Part shown: positions 45,126 through 53,445 of the stretch, piece by piece
How positions within the stretch are numbered: position 1 is the stretch's first letter
Layout: the number at the start of each line of letters is the position of its first letter
Assembly (NCBI RefSeq): GCF_036452155.1
Contig: NZ_JAWJZY010000001.1
DNA length: 64,000 nucleotides
Source of the DNA: Sorlinia euscelidii
GTDB taxonomy: Bacteria > Pseudomonadota > Alphaproteobacteria > Acetobacterales > Acetobacteraceae
Reading direction: 5' to 3' (one strand)
Program-made: the position numbers and the translations under genes
The notes under the pieces: model-generated
Told to the model about the DNA's origin: nothing
Databases searched by the model: none
What the model saw: only the letters and a program-made list of their open reading frames with translations

Positions 45126-45626
45126 ATGGACGGGAAAAAACTTTCAGGCGCTATTCTGGCGGCTGCATTGACGGTCATGGGGATATCAGCAACGGCGGCC
45201 CATGCCATGACGGCGAAGGAATGTTACAAATCCTTCCGCGCTGAACGCAAGGCGGGTGACCTCAAGGGGATGGAATATAAGGATTTCAAAGCGGCACGTT
45301 GCGGAGACGCAGCCCCCGCGGCGACATCAACCACCCCCGCGCAGACAGCAACGCCGACCACGACGGCGAAGGCCCCCGCTGTGCAGACTCCGGCGCCAAC
45401 CACGTCGACGCCACCAATCGGCCCGACGACAGCCGTCGCGGGAAGTGCCGTTTTCCCGTCGGCCGTGGCGTCGCAATATGCCAATCTCAAGCCTGGCCGC
45501 GCGCGAATGCAGACCTGCCTTGACCAGTATAAAGCGAACAAAGCGAGCAACGGAAATGGCGGTTTACGCTGGATTCAAAAAGGCGGTGGCTATTACTCGG
45601 AATGTAACAAGCGCCTGAAACAGTAA
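45126..45626 (+). CDS. Small exported protein of unknown function
   Basis: This is a 166-residue protein with a signal peptide (LSGAILAAALTVMGISATAAHA). The mature part has a cysteine-flanked motif ECYKSFRAERKAGDLKGM, a low-complexity Thr/Pro/Ala linker, and a conserved-looking C-terminus (RMQTCLDQYKANKASNG, then GYYSECNKRLKQ). The two end modules each carry two cysteines. I do not know a function. It follows amtB by 33 bases and may be co-transcribed. ATG at 45126 follows AAGGGA. A strong terminator stands 65 bases downstream. Confidence 0.75.
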   Translation: MDGKKLSGAILAAALTVMGISATAAHAMTAKECYKSFRAERKAGDLKGMEYKDFKAARCGDAAPAATSTTPAQTATPTTTAKAPAVQTPAPTTSTPPIGPTTAVAGSAVFPSAVASQYANLKPGRARMQTCLDQYKANKASNGNGGLRWIQKGGGYYSECNKRLKQ

Positions 45627-45689
45627 CCTCCCGTAAGACCAAGTGCCCGGCAGGAGAGTCCGCCGGGCCAGGGAGCGCTCAAAAAAACG

Positions 45690-45722
45690 CGGAGGCGGCC
45701 CCGATCGGGCCGCCTTTTTCTT
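45690..45722 (+). terminator. Intrinsic terminator, probably bidirectional
   Basis: A nine-base stem AGGCGGCCC/GGGCCGCCT with a five-base loop is followed by TTTTTCTT. On the other strand a seven-T tract follows after a short gap, so it can also serve the converging retropepsin gene. Confidence 0.9.
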
Positions 45723-45741
45723 GCCGTTCTTCTGCGCGCAT

Positions 45742-46699
45742 TTATCGGATGAAGACGGATGATGTCTGAAAAGACACCCAGACATCATGTCGCGAGATGA
45801 AGTCGGCACCCAATAGCATGTCGTTATCGTCATCAATATCCGACACTGTGATAACCGGTGCTTTCAATGTCAGGATAGGTCGTTCCGCCTCTGTCGCATC
45901 GCTGGCAAATGACAGTGCGCTGAAATGGTGCCAATAATAGCGGCGCGCATTGAGGTCGACGCCGCTCGTGATACCCCCCGGTCTTTTGCGAGCATCTGAT
46001 TGCTGACACCCATATGATTGGCAAAACGTCGCGACAAGGTGATGGAACGTGCACCGCTATCGATCAGCGCATTGCCCATGACGCCATCAAGAATAAACAC
46101 GACATTGAGACGCAGGCCGCGCCGAAGGGCCTTGAGTTTGATCCAGCGTGCCCCATTGGGGATCCCTGCCGCGCCGAAAGGGGGATAGGATTGCAGCCAC
46201 CTGCCACGGGCGTATACCGCCAGAAGCGGAGGCGGTGACGGGGGGCATCGAATTCCAAAGCGAGATCCTGCATCATATCCGCGCCAATAAGCCCGGAGAG
46301 CCCCTCAAGCGATTTTGGCAGATTGGGCAGAATGCCGAGAGGGAAAGACCACGCACCGAAATCAAGTTGGCCAAGGCGAAGGTCGGGCGCGATGCGGTTG
46401 CGCACGGTTTCACTCCGCCCGTCCGGACCGTGAATGACGGTGCGGCGGTGAGGATCGACCGATAGATGCAAAGCATCGGCGGCCTTCGGGGTGATCAGAC
46501 TTCCCTCGGAGCCGGTATCGATGATCATGTCCCGCGTCTGAGAGCCGATTTCAACGGGGACGTGCAGAAATAACACATCATTGCGGAGCGGGAGTGAACC
46601 TAACATTGTCACCGCGCAGCCTGTCCGAGCGTCAGCCCGCGTCATGGTCAGGGCGGTGACGAGGAGGCCGCAGATGACGGGCTTCAAACGGCGCATCAT
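45742..46699 (-). CDS. Two-domain retropepsin-like aspartic protease, two frameshifts
   Basis: This is a predicted exported protease with an N-terminal hydrophobic signal. The first domain has the active-site motif MIIDTGSEGSLITP and GLIGADMMQDLALEF. The second has ALIDSGARSITLS and MLLGADFISRHDVWVSF. Two retropepsin folds in one chain would resemble a pepsin-like monomer. The written frame breaks near 46164-46166 and at the C run 45974-45979 (plus strand). Adding one base at each restores a continuous protein of about 319 residues ending VFIR. Its start overlaps the xerC stop. Confidence 0.75.
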
Positions 46700-47640
46700 G
46701 GCTTGCCCGCCCGGGGATGCGCGGACCAGACGCGTAGGAGATGCGCCTCATCCGTCTTCGTGTAGGTCTGGGTCGTTGAGAGGCTGGCATGGCCCAGTAA
46801 TTCCTGAATCGCTCTCAAATCCGCACCGCTTTCCATCATATGCGTGGCGAAAGAATGCCGCAAAGCATGTGGCGTTGCAGAAGCCGGAAGCCCTTTGGCC
46901 TGACGCCACAGACGCATGGTGCGCCGTGCCGTTGCGGGGTCAAGCCGGCCCCCTTTCTGCCCGATAAAAAGCGGGGCATCCGGTTCGGCTGATGAACGTT
47001 GCCGTCGCCACGCCGCCAATCTCTCCTGCACGATCGGGATCAAAGGCACCAGGCGCTGTTTATTCCCTTTGCCCGTGACACGTAGCGGCCCACAAGGTGC
47101 TGCGTCGAAATCGCCGATGGAGAGGGACAGGGCTTCCCCGATGCGCAGACCGGCACCGTATAGCAAGGTATACAAGGCGAGATCCCGTGCGACAAAGTCG
47201 TTGGCTGCGGTAAAGCTCGCAATTTCTTCTGCGGCTTCCCGCGCGACAGGGCGGGCCAGGGGACGCGGCAAGGGCTTACGCGTCTTGGGGAGTTTGAAGG
47301 CGGTGACATGCGCGTTCTGGATGTCATATCGAAGGGACAGAAAGCGGTAAAAAGCCCGCAAAGCCGAAATATGTCGGCTCCGGCTGCGCGCCGCACCGTC
47401 TGCAAGGCGCTGACGCAACTCAGCTTCACGCGTTTGATGGGCGAGGAGTGCGCGCATGTCACCCGCCGTGAGATGAGCGAGATGCGTCTCGTTGATTTTC
47501 TCCCCGAGATGCGCTTCAAAAAAAGCGAGGGATGTGGCGACGTCCTGATGATAGGCCCGGATCGTATGCGGGCTGGCGCGCTTCTCATTTTCAAGCCAGG
47601 TCATCCAGGCGCTGAGGAGGGTTTCTGCACTGTGAGCCAT
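46696..47640 (-). CDS. xerC: Tyrosine recombinase XerC
   Basis: XerC acts with XerD at dif to resolve chromosome dimers. About 314 residues. The N-terminal SAM-like domain has SPHTIRAYHQDV. The catalytic residues are R in GAGLRIGEAL, H and R in PHALRHSFATH, H in LLGHASLSTTQ and Tyr in TYTKT. ATG at 47640 (MAHSAETLL) fits the family; 17 in-frame upstream codons look spurious. It is upstream of the retropepsin gene and divergent from priA, as is common for chromosomal xerC, and is not linked to the Tad island. Confidence 0.93.
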   Translation of the reverse strand: MAHSAETLLSAWMTWLENEKRASPHTIRAYHQDVATSLAFFEAHLGEKINETHLAHLTAGDMRALLAHQTREAELRQRLADGAARSRSRHISALRAFYRFLSLRYDIQNAHVTAFKLPKTRKPLPRPLARPVAREAAEEIASFTAANDFVARDLALYTLLYGAGLRIGEALSLSIGDFDAAPCGPLRVTGKGNKQRLVPLIPIVQERLAAWRRQRSSAEPDAPLFIGQKGGRLDPATARRTMRLWRQAKGLPASATPHALRHSFATHMMESGADLRAIQELLGHASLSTTQTYTKTDEAHLLRVWSAHPRAGKP

Positions 47641-47955
47641 GTCGTGACCTTGTTGAACAGATTCTGAAAAATGACCGTAACGCGCCGCCATCCTAACTGA
47701 AATATCAACGCGGCGTGCGTTTAAAATTTCAGTGCAGTGACGGGGCCTCTGGCATCCCGCTGAAAGAAGGCCAATAGGATGGCGGCAGGAATTTCTTCAA
47801 AATCCGTCAGGGACGTGGCAGGATCGTATCATGCTTCTGACCGCCGCCACTTTATATATGTCCCTGTTGAAAAACGGTGTGAGACAATTGGATAAGAGGC
47901 CGCAACCCATGCATCGCGTTCTGTCCGTCCCAACCCCGGTGCGGAAAAAATCGGC
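47641..47955. promoter_or_regulatory. Divergent intergenic region xerC / priA
   Basis: No gene was recognised. Both xerC and priA promoters should lie here. An ATG at 47910 would join the priA frame if one A were added to the A run near 47944-47949, so the right end might be coding. Confidence 0.4.
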
Positions 47956-50211
47956 TTGACGCAAGACGCGCACCTTGCGGATGGGGCGCCCGGCTTGGCG
48001 CACCCGCCGGAAATGTCTCTCCGCGTCGATGTTCTTCTGCCAAGGCGGCTGCAATCGGCGCTGGCTTACACGACGCCCGATCCTGAACTGGTGCCGGGTG
48101 ATTTCGTCGCTGTGCCATTGGGGAAAAGGGAAGAAATCGGTTGCGTATGGGATGCTGCCGAAGTGGTGATGGCGCGCCTCCCCGCTGATCTCGCCTTTCC
48201 GCCGCCGAAACCGGTTGATCCGAGCCGATTGAGGCCGGTCTCTCGCCGCATTGACGCGCCCGGCCTGCCGGAAACGCTGCGTTGCTTCGTTGATTGGGTG
48301 TCCGCTTATACGCTCGCGCCTCAAGGCATGGTTCTCGCGATGGCGATGCGCGGATGGACGCCGGCGCCACCGAAATCCGTCAGGCTCTGGCGTCTGGCAT
48401 CGCCAGGTCACCCGCCGAAACTCACCGCGGCACGGCAGAAAGTGCTGGATGCCGCTTCGGCAAAGCCGATGAGCATAAAAGCCCTGGCGGAGAAAGCCGG
48501 CGTGAGCCCTGCCGTCATATCGGCCTGCATCAAACTCAATCTGTTGGAGGCCGCGCCGGCTGAACCCGCCTTCAGGGACGAAGCGATTAAAGTGCCCCAA
48601 CCGCCCACCCTCTCCGCATCTCAGGAGACCATTGCGCGATCTTTGAGAGATATCGTGCGGAAGCAGCAATTTGAGGCCATCCTGCTCGAAGGAGTCACCG
48701 GCTCCGGCAAAACGGAGGTTTACCTTGAAGCGGTGCAGGAATGCCTTACGCTCGAGCGGCAATCTCTTGTTCTCCTGCCGGAAATCGCCCTTTCCACCCA
48801 ATGGATCTCACGCTTCACCCGGCGCTTCGGCTTTGCCCCGCTTGTCTGGCATTCATCCATGGGGGACGGGCATCGCCGTCGTGTCTGGCAGCATGTGCGC
48901 AGCGGTGCGCCCTGCGTGGTTGTCGGGGCGCGCTCAGCCCTTTTTCTGCCATTCACAGATCTCGGCCTGATCATTGTCGATGAGGAGCATGAGCCGGCCT
49001 TCAAGCAGGAGGAAGGCGTGATTTATCACGGCCGGGACATGGCCGTGCTGCGCGCGCGCCAGGCCACGGTGCCCGTCATGCTTGTCTCCGCGACGCCAAG
49101 CCTTGAGACCCTCGCCAATGTGCAGGCAGGTCGCTATCGCCACCTCGTCCTGCCGGACCGCCATGCTGGCGCCGCATTGCCGGACGTGCGTGCGCTGGAT
49201 ATGCGTCTTGCACCGCCATCACGTGGCCAATTCCTCTCCCCCACGCTTCTCTCCGCCTGTCGCGAGACGCTGGCGCGCGGGGAGCAAGCCATGTTGTTTC
49301 TCAATCGACGCGGCTATGCGCCGCTCACTTTATGTCGGCAATGTGGTCACCGGATTGAATGTCCGAAATGCACGGCCTGGCTGGTGGAGCATCGTGCGCA
49401 ACGCCGCATGGTGTGCCACCATTGCGAATATACGATGCCAATACCAACGCAGTGCCCGTCCTGCGCGGCGACGGAAAGCCTCGTGCCGGTCGGGCCGGGG
49501 ATCGAGCGCGTGACGGAGGAAGTGCAGCGTGAACTGGCCGGGGTGCGCATCCTCGTCATGTCCTCAGACAGTCTCGTATCGGCGGAAGCGGCGCGTATCG
49601 CCGTGACGCAGATCGCGCAACAGGAAGTTGACCTGATCATTGGGACGCAACTCGTCGCGAAGGGGTGGCATTTCCCGCACCTCACCCTTGTGGGGGTGGT
49701 GGATGCGGACCTCGGACTCAATGGCGGGGACCTCCGCGCGGCGGAGCGTACGGTGCAGTTATTGCAGCAGGTCGGCGGGCGCGCCGGGCGGGAGGCGCGG
49801 CCGGGTACCGTGCTGTTACAGACTTACCTGCCCGACCATCCCGCGATGAAGGCCCTTGTTTCGCAGGATTTTCATCATTTCATGACGCAGGAGGCCGCCA
49901 ATCGTCGCCCGGGTTTCTGGCCGCCTTTCGGGCGTCTCGCCGCTTTGATCGTCAGTGCCGGGACGCCGGAATCCGCGGATGCTCTGGCACGCGCCTTATC
50001 GGATATGGCCCCGAAAGGCGAGGGACTCGAAGTGCTCGGCCCTGCCCCCGCCCCGCTGACGAAATTACGCGGGCGGCATCGGCGACGCCTCTTATTGCGG
50101 ACGCGGAAGGGGATTGCCGTGCAGCCTTTGCTGCGGCTTTGGCTGCAGAAACTGCGCCTTAAGAGTGATCAGAAGATTGTGGTGGATATCGACCCGGTCT
50201 CATTTTTCTGA
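47956..50211 (+). CDS. priA: Primosomal replication restart helicase PriA
   Basis: PriA is a 3'-5' superfamily 2 helicase that reloads the replisome at stalled forks. 751 residues. The N-terminal DNA-binding domain begins VDVLLPRRLQSALAYTTP. Walker A is LEGVTGSGKTEVYL, the DEAH box is IIVDEEHEPAFKQEEG, and motif III is VSATPSLET. The zinc-binding cysteines are grouped in CRQCGHRIECPKC and CHHC/CPSC. The C-terminal helicase motif QQVGGRAGRE is complete. The start is uncertain: TTG at 47956 or ATG at 48013. Confidence 0.95.
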   Translation: MTQDAHLADGAPGLAHPPEMSLRVDVLLPRRLQSALAYTTPDPELVPGDFVAVPLGKREEIGCVWDAAEVVMARLPADLAFPPPKPVDPSRLRPVSRRIDAPGLPETLRCFVDWVSAYTLAPQGMVLAMAMRGWTPAPPKSVRLWRLASPGHPPKLTAARQKVLDAASAKPMSIKALAEKAGVSPAVISACIKLNLLEAAPAEPAFRDEAIKVPQPPTLSASQETIARSLRDIVRKQQFEAILLEGVTGSGKTEVYLEAVQECLTLERQSLVLLPEIALSTQWISRFTRRFGFAPLVWHSSMGDGHRRRVWQHVRSGAPCVVVGARSALFLPFTDLGLIIVDEEHEPAFKQEEGVIYHGRDMAVLRARQATVPVMLVSATPSLETLANVQAGRYRHLVLPDRHAGAALPDVRALDMRLAPPSRGQFLSPTLLSACRETLARGEQAMLFLNRRGYAPLTLCRQCGHRIECPKCTAWLVEHRAQRRMVCHHCEYTMPIPTQCPSCAATESLVPVGPGIERVTEEVQRELAGVRILVMSSDSLVSAEAARIAVTQIAQQEVDLIIGTQLVAKGWHFPHLTLVGVVDADLGLNGGDLRAAERTVQLLQQVGGRAGREARPGTVLLQTYLPDHPAMKALVSQDFHHFMTQEAANRRPGFWPPFGRLAALIVSAGTPESADALARALSDMAPKGEGLEVLGPAPAPLTKLRGRHRRRLLLRTRKGIAVQPLLRLWLQKLRLKSDQKIVVDIDPVSFF

Positions 50212-50216
50212 AGCGA

Positions 50217-50462
50217 CTAAGTTTTCTTGCGGAAAGCGCGCGCGGCCAGCCCGACGACGGAGATGATTGTCAGCGCACTCTGAGCATGTCCCCGGAATCG
50301 TCGCGGGCCGACCGTGCTGAGAAAAGTCAGCGCGCCGATCACCAGCTCGCCATTCACCCTGAGCGGCAAAGATGCTTTATGTTGCCTGACGGCCGGGATC
50401 GCCTCTTGATGATCGCGTGACGCTGGCATTTTTGATGGCGTCACCGTGCGGTGCCTGAACAT
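50217..50462 (-). CDS. Possible small protein of unknown function
   Basis: This is an 81-codon frame starting at ATG with a well-spaced AAGGAT site. The C-terminal part (LVIGALTFLSTVG and SALTIISVVGLAARAF) has two weakly hydrophobic stretches and could be membrane associated. I do not recognise it. It converges on priA with a five-base gap. It could be a real small gene or chance. Confidence 0.4.
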   Translation of the reverse strand: MFRHRTVTPSKMPASRDHQEAIPAVRQHKASLPLRVNGELVIGALTFLSTVGPRRFRGHAQSALTIISVVGLAARAFRKKT

Positions 50463-50791
50463 GACTGAAATCCTTATCGTTCCATGCGATCTAAACTCGA
50501 AAAATCCTGGTGGGTTTGCCTCACAATGGTGGGAGGCTCGGCCTTGAAACGGCTTCGATGGTCAGTCGGGAAAAAGGACAGGTCCGCTGCGCGGGAAAAT
50601 CTCAGAGGTGACCCGTCGCGACGCTGAATTTGATCTGCCAAAGCCGCAAAAAGGCGCGCCCTGTTGGGCAGAATACCATGGCGACATGCGAAATGACTAA
50701 ATGCGCTTATCTCTCGTCAGCAAAGGTGCCGATAGGATGCGATGCGTCCAATGAGAAATTTTTGCGTACTGTCCTCAGCGTCTCGAACGTG
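50463..50791. other. Intergenic stretch without recognised features
   Basis: Short frames occur on both strands but none has family resemblance or a convincing ribosome site. No hairpin with a T tract was seen. Confidence 0.4.
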
Positions 50792-51412
50792 TCAAAGGGC
50801 GTGCGGGCGGGATGAGGGTCCTTGCGCGTCGGTCAATGATTTACCCTGTTTTGAGGCAGGGTCGAGCCTGTCAGCTTTTTGACGTGCCTTAAGGGCGGCG
50901 GCTCGGTCCCCCCTTTGCGTCTCAATCGAAGAAAGAAGACGCCATGAGACGGCGTCCCGCGGGTCAAGCTGCAAAGCAACGCCGAGATCAGCAATCGCCC
51001 CGGCGTCATCCTGTCCCTGATGCCGGATCATCGCACGGAATCGCCATAAAACAGCCTGGTCAGGTTGCAGGGTGAGGGCACTGCTTAAATCATGCTCCGC
51101 TTCCTGAAGGCGATTCTGCTTTTGAAGCGCCCGCCCGTGTCGCACGAGGATAAAGACAGCCGGCGTCAATTTTCCCAATCTGATGGCATGAAGCTGAGCC
51201 AGAAGCGCGCGGGCCTCACTTTCCGAACGCGCCTGCTTCAGGGCGTCCTCAAGTTTTTCTAGCGTAGAGGGGCCTTTTTTGCCGGTCTCAAGCGTCACAT
51301 GCGCGTCGGAAGCGCTTTTGCCCGCATCCTTCGCGGCGGCGGCGGTCTGGAGCGGGCAGAGGGTAAGCGCTGCTACAAAAACAAGACGGGCAAGCCTGGC
51401 CTGCCCGTCCAT
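50792..51412 (-). CDS. Exported TPR protein
   Basis: This is a protein of about 206 residues with a signal peptide (LARLVFVAALTLCPLQTAAAA) and TPR units: AVFILVRHGRALQKQNRLQEA, DLSSALTLQPDQAVLWRFRA, AIADLGVALQLDPRDAVSWR and RAAALKARQKADRLDP. TPR proteins provide scaffolds for periplasmic complexes; the partner is unknown. ATG at 51412 puts the signal at the N-terminus; a TTG at 51457 is in frame four bases after the rpmJ stop. It is probably co-transcribed with rpmJ. Confidence 0.75.
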   Translation of the reverse strand: MDGQARLARLVFVAALTLCPLQTAAAAKDAGKSASDAHVTLETGKKGPSTLEKLEDALKQARSESEARALLAQLHAIRLGKLTPAVFILVRHGRALQKQNRLQEAEHDLSSALTLQPDQAVLWRFRAMIRHQGQDDAGAIADLGVALQLDPRDAVSWRLLSSIETQRGDRAAALKARQKADRLDPASKQGKSLTDAQGPSSRPHAL

Positions 51413-51460
51413 TGACGTTTCATAGAAATAAGGTGCGGTCAGAAACTGACGCGCCAAGAT

Positions 51461-51586
51461 TTAACCCTGGCGGGCCTTCATGCGCGGGTTTTTCTTGTTA
51501 ATCACGTAAACGCGGCCACGGCGACGCACGACGCGGCAATCCTTGTCGCGGATTTTGGCGGATTTGAGACTGTTACGAATCTTCAT
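51461..51586 (-). CDS. rpmJ: 50S ribosomal protein L36
   Basis: This 41-residue ribosomal protein begins MKIRNSLKSAKIRDKDCRVV and ends KNPRMKARQG. It is the C-minus-type longer form of L36: it keeps only one cysteine (DKDC), without the full zinc-binding set, as in many alphaproteobacteria. A GGAAG ribosome site precedes ATG at 51586. Confidence 0.95.
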   Translation of the reverse strand: MKIRNSLKSAKIRDKDCRVVRRRGRVYVINKKNPRMKARQG

Positions 51587-51768
51587 TTGTTTCACTTCCC
51601 AGGGCATGCTTGACGAACGGGCGCGCGCCCGTGAAAGGTGCTCTCAGATAACGGGGTGTCGCCATGAAGTCAACTATATATGACGCGTCGCGACCGGGAT
51701 AAGCGGGTCACCTTGATATAAGCACATGGTGAGTGGTCATCACCAAAGAGACACGCTATCCTCTTTCT

Positions 51769-52155
51769 ATGAAGTTGCGTGAACTCACCGCTGTGGCGGT
51801 ATCGATTTACGGATTGGCAATGCCAGCCAGCGCTGCGGATGACCCATCCTCAAAAGCGCTGACCATCATTTTGTCGCCGATTCTCGATATCCTCAAGGTC
51901 AAACCGGATTCGGCCAGCGACGCCTGCATCGCGACGCTGAAGGAACTTCGCCAAACGCAGAAAGCGCTCAGTAGCGGCCGTTACGACGACAACCCGTCAG
52001 ATTTTGCCATCGCCCACGACGTGCTGGAATCGGATTTTGAGAATGCGATCCAGATTTGTGGCGCCGATGCACGGCGCCTTTGTCGCGACGAGACCCCGGT
52101 CAATAAATCGCTCGGCGCAATATGTGAAACTTTCGCGCGCCGTCACCCGGCATAA
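51769..52155 (+). CDS. Small exported protein of unknown function
   Basis: This is a 128-residue protein with a signal peptide (LTAVAVSIYGLAMPASA). The mature part is helical in character (CIATLKELRQTQKALSSG, ISDF-like segments) with four to five cysteines (DACIA, IQICGADARRLCRD, GAICETF) that could form disulfides. I do not recognise a family. ATG at 51769 was chosen over a GTG at 51733 because it places the signal at the N-terminus. It converges on the deacetylase gene. Confidence 0.6.
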   Translation: MKLRELTAVAVSIYGLAMPASAADDPSSKALTIILSPILDILKVKPDSASDACIATLKELRQTQKALSSGRYDDNPSDFAIAHDVLESDFENAIQICGADARRLCRDETPVNKSLGAICETFARRHPA

Positions 52156-52184
52156 ATCATCACGTCGCGACATGACCTGACTTT

Positions 52185-53293
52185 TCACTCAGCCGGTGAT
52201 TGAACTGAGCGGGATGCGAAGCCCGCATCCTGAGAGCTGTGACCCGGGTCATAAGTGATGGCTTCATTCAAAGGGCGCCAGCGATGGGCTGCCAGCACGT
52301 CATCGGTCAGAAGTTCAAGGCCCGCCGGTTCATTACCATTCGCGTGCACAAGGACGATACTGCCGTCTCGGATCGGCTGTCCCTTGGCGAGCCAGGCATC
52401 CGCGCCCAGGGGATGACGCCCAGTTCCCGCGTGCGGGTCACGACATAGGGGTCTGATACGAGGCCCGGATAGCGAAAGAAGATGGACGGCGTTTGATTAT
52501 CCGCAATCAACAGCTTTTCAACTTCAAGAATCTCAGAATCCACATCTGTGCCGGGGATCAGGAGGAAGTTGCGTTCAAGCGGCGCGTCACGCAGATAGCG
52601 ATGCAGATAAGCGTGATTAACCCAGGTGACATTGAGCTGCCCGGCCGCGATGGCTTTTTTGAGCCAGCTATATTCTTCCCCATGACGCACAATCCACAGG
52701 CCGCTGACATCAATGGTCATCGGTAGATGGTGTTTGGCCCCGAAAGCGATCAGCCTCTCATAAAAATCCTTGTTGAAAGCATGTGACGACGGACACATGT
52801 CGATCGTGAGATAAGCGACATGCGGCGCCGAATGGAACGCATGGGTCAGGCCCTGATTCTGGATAGGAAATGGCGGCGCCGTCGTCCGCGCAAGGGCCCG
52901 GGCATAGATGGATGACTTAAGCACATCATCCTGATTTTTAGCGATGTCGAAGTTGGAGGCGGGTTGTATCGAGGTTTTCAAGGTCTGCGGGTCAACCAGT
53001 AAGTAGCTCGACACGCCCGTTTTCTCGAAATGTCGGATGGCGACATATCGATGGTGATTCGTATCGATTACCACTTGTTTGATGGGTTTGTAATCCGAAA
53101 TTTCCCATGTCTGGGCGCAGACTGTTGACGCCGCCCCGACCCATAAGCCCAGCCCGAGGCAACGCATCGCGTTGCGTAGCGCAGTTACAGGGCGGAGCAC
53201 GCGGGGACTTTGCTTCAGTAGTAAAGCGGCTATCTCGTATATGCCGCGTCGAGATGCGTCTCGAGCTCTGCCTTGCACATCTTGCGGCATCAT
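52185..53293 (-). CDS. Exported polysaccharide deacetylase-like protein, frameshifted
   Basis: This is a NodB-homology protein. The catalytic strand reads YLTIDMCPSSHAFN, the metal-binding histidines lie in WVNHAYLHRY, and FFRYPGLVSDPYVVTR follows. A membrane segment with VGAASTVCAQ precedes the domain. ATG at 53293 follows an excellent AGGAGGAGAAGG site. The frame breaks after ELGVIP: one extra base in the G run 52409-52412 (C on the coding strand) restores LGADAWLAKGQPIRDGSIVL and a new stop at 52185. Target glycan unknown. Confidence 0.78.
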
Positions 53294-53445
53294 CGCCTTC
53301 TCCTCCTGATTGTCGCGGGCCTGACGCGCCGCCCCTCCCGACGCGAGAAGGCGCGTCGCCGTGCGTAAGAACCTGTCGAGATTTTTCAGAATATCGACCG
53401 GACCATGGAGAAAGATGTGCGGCACCTTGTCAAGTTAACCCCGTA

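Noticed and set aside
47797..48801. 334-codon open frame on the minus strand
   Set aside because: It lies antisense to the priA 5' region and upstream DNA, has biased His/Arg/Gly-rich composition and no family resemblance; a shadow of high-GC coding sequence.
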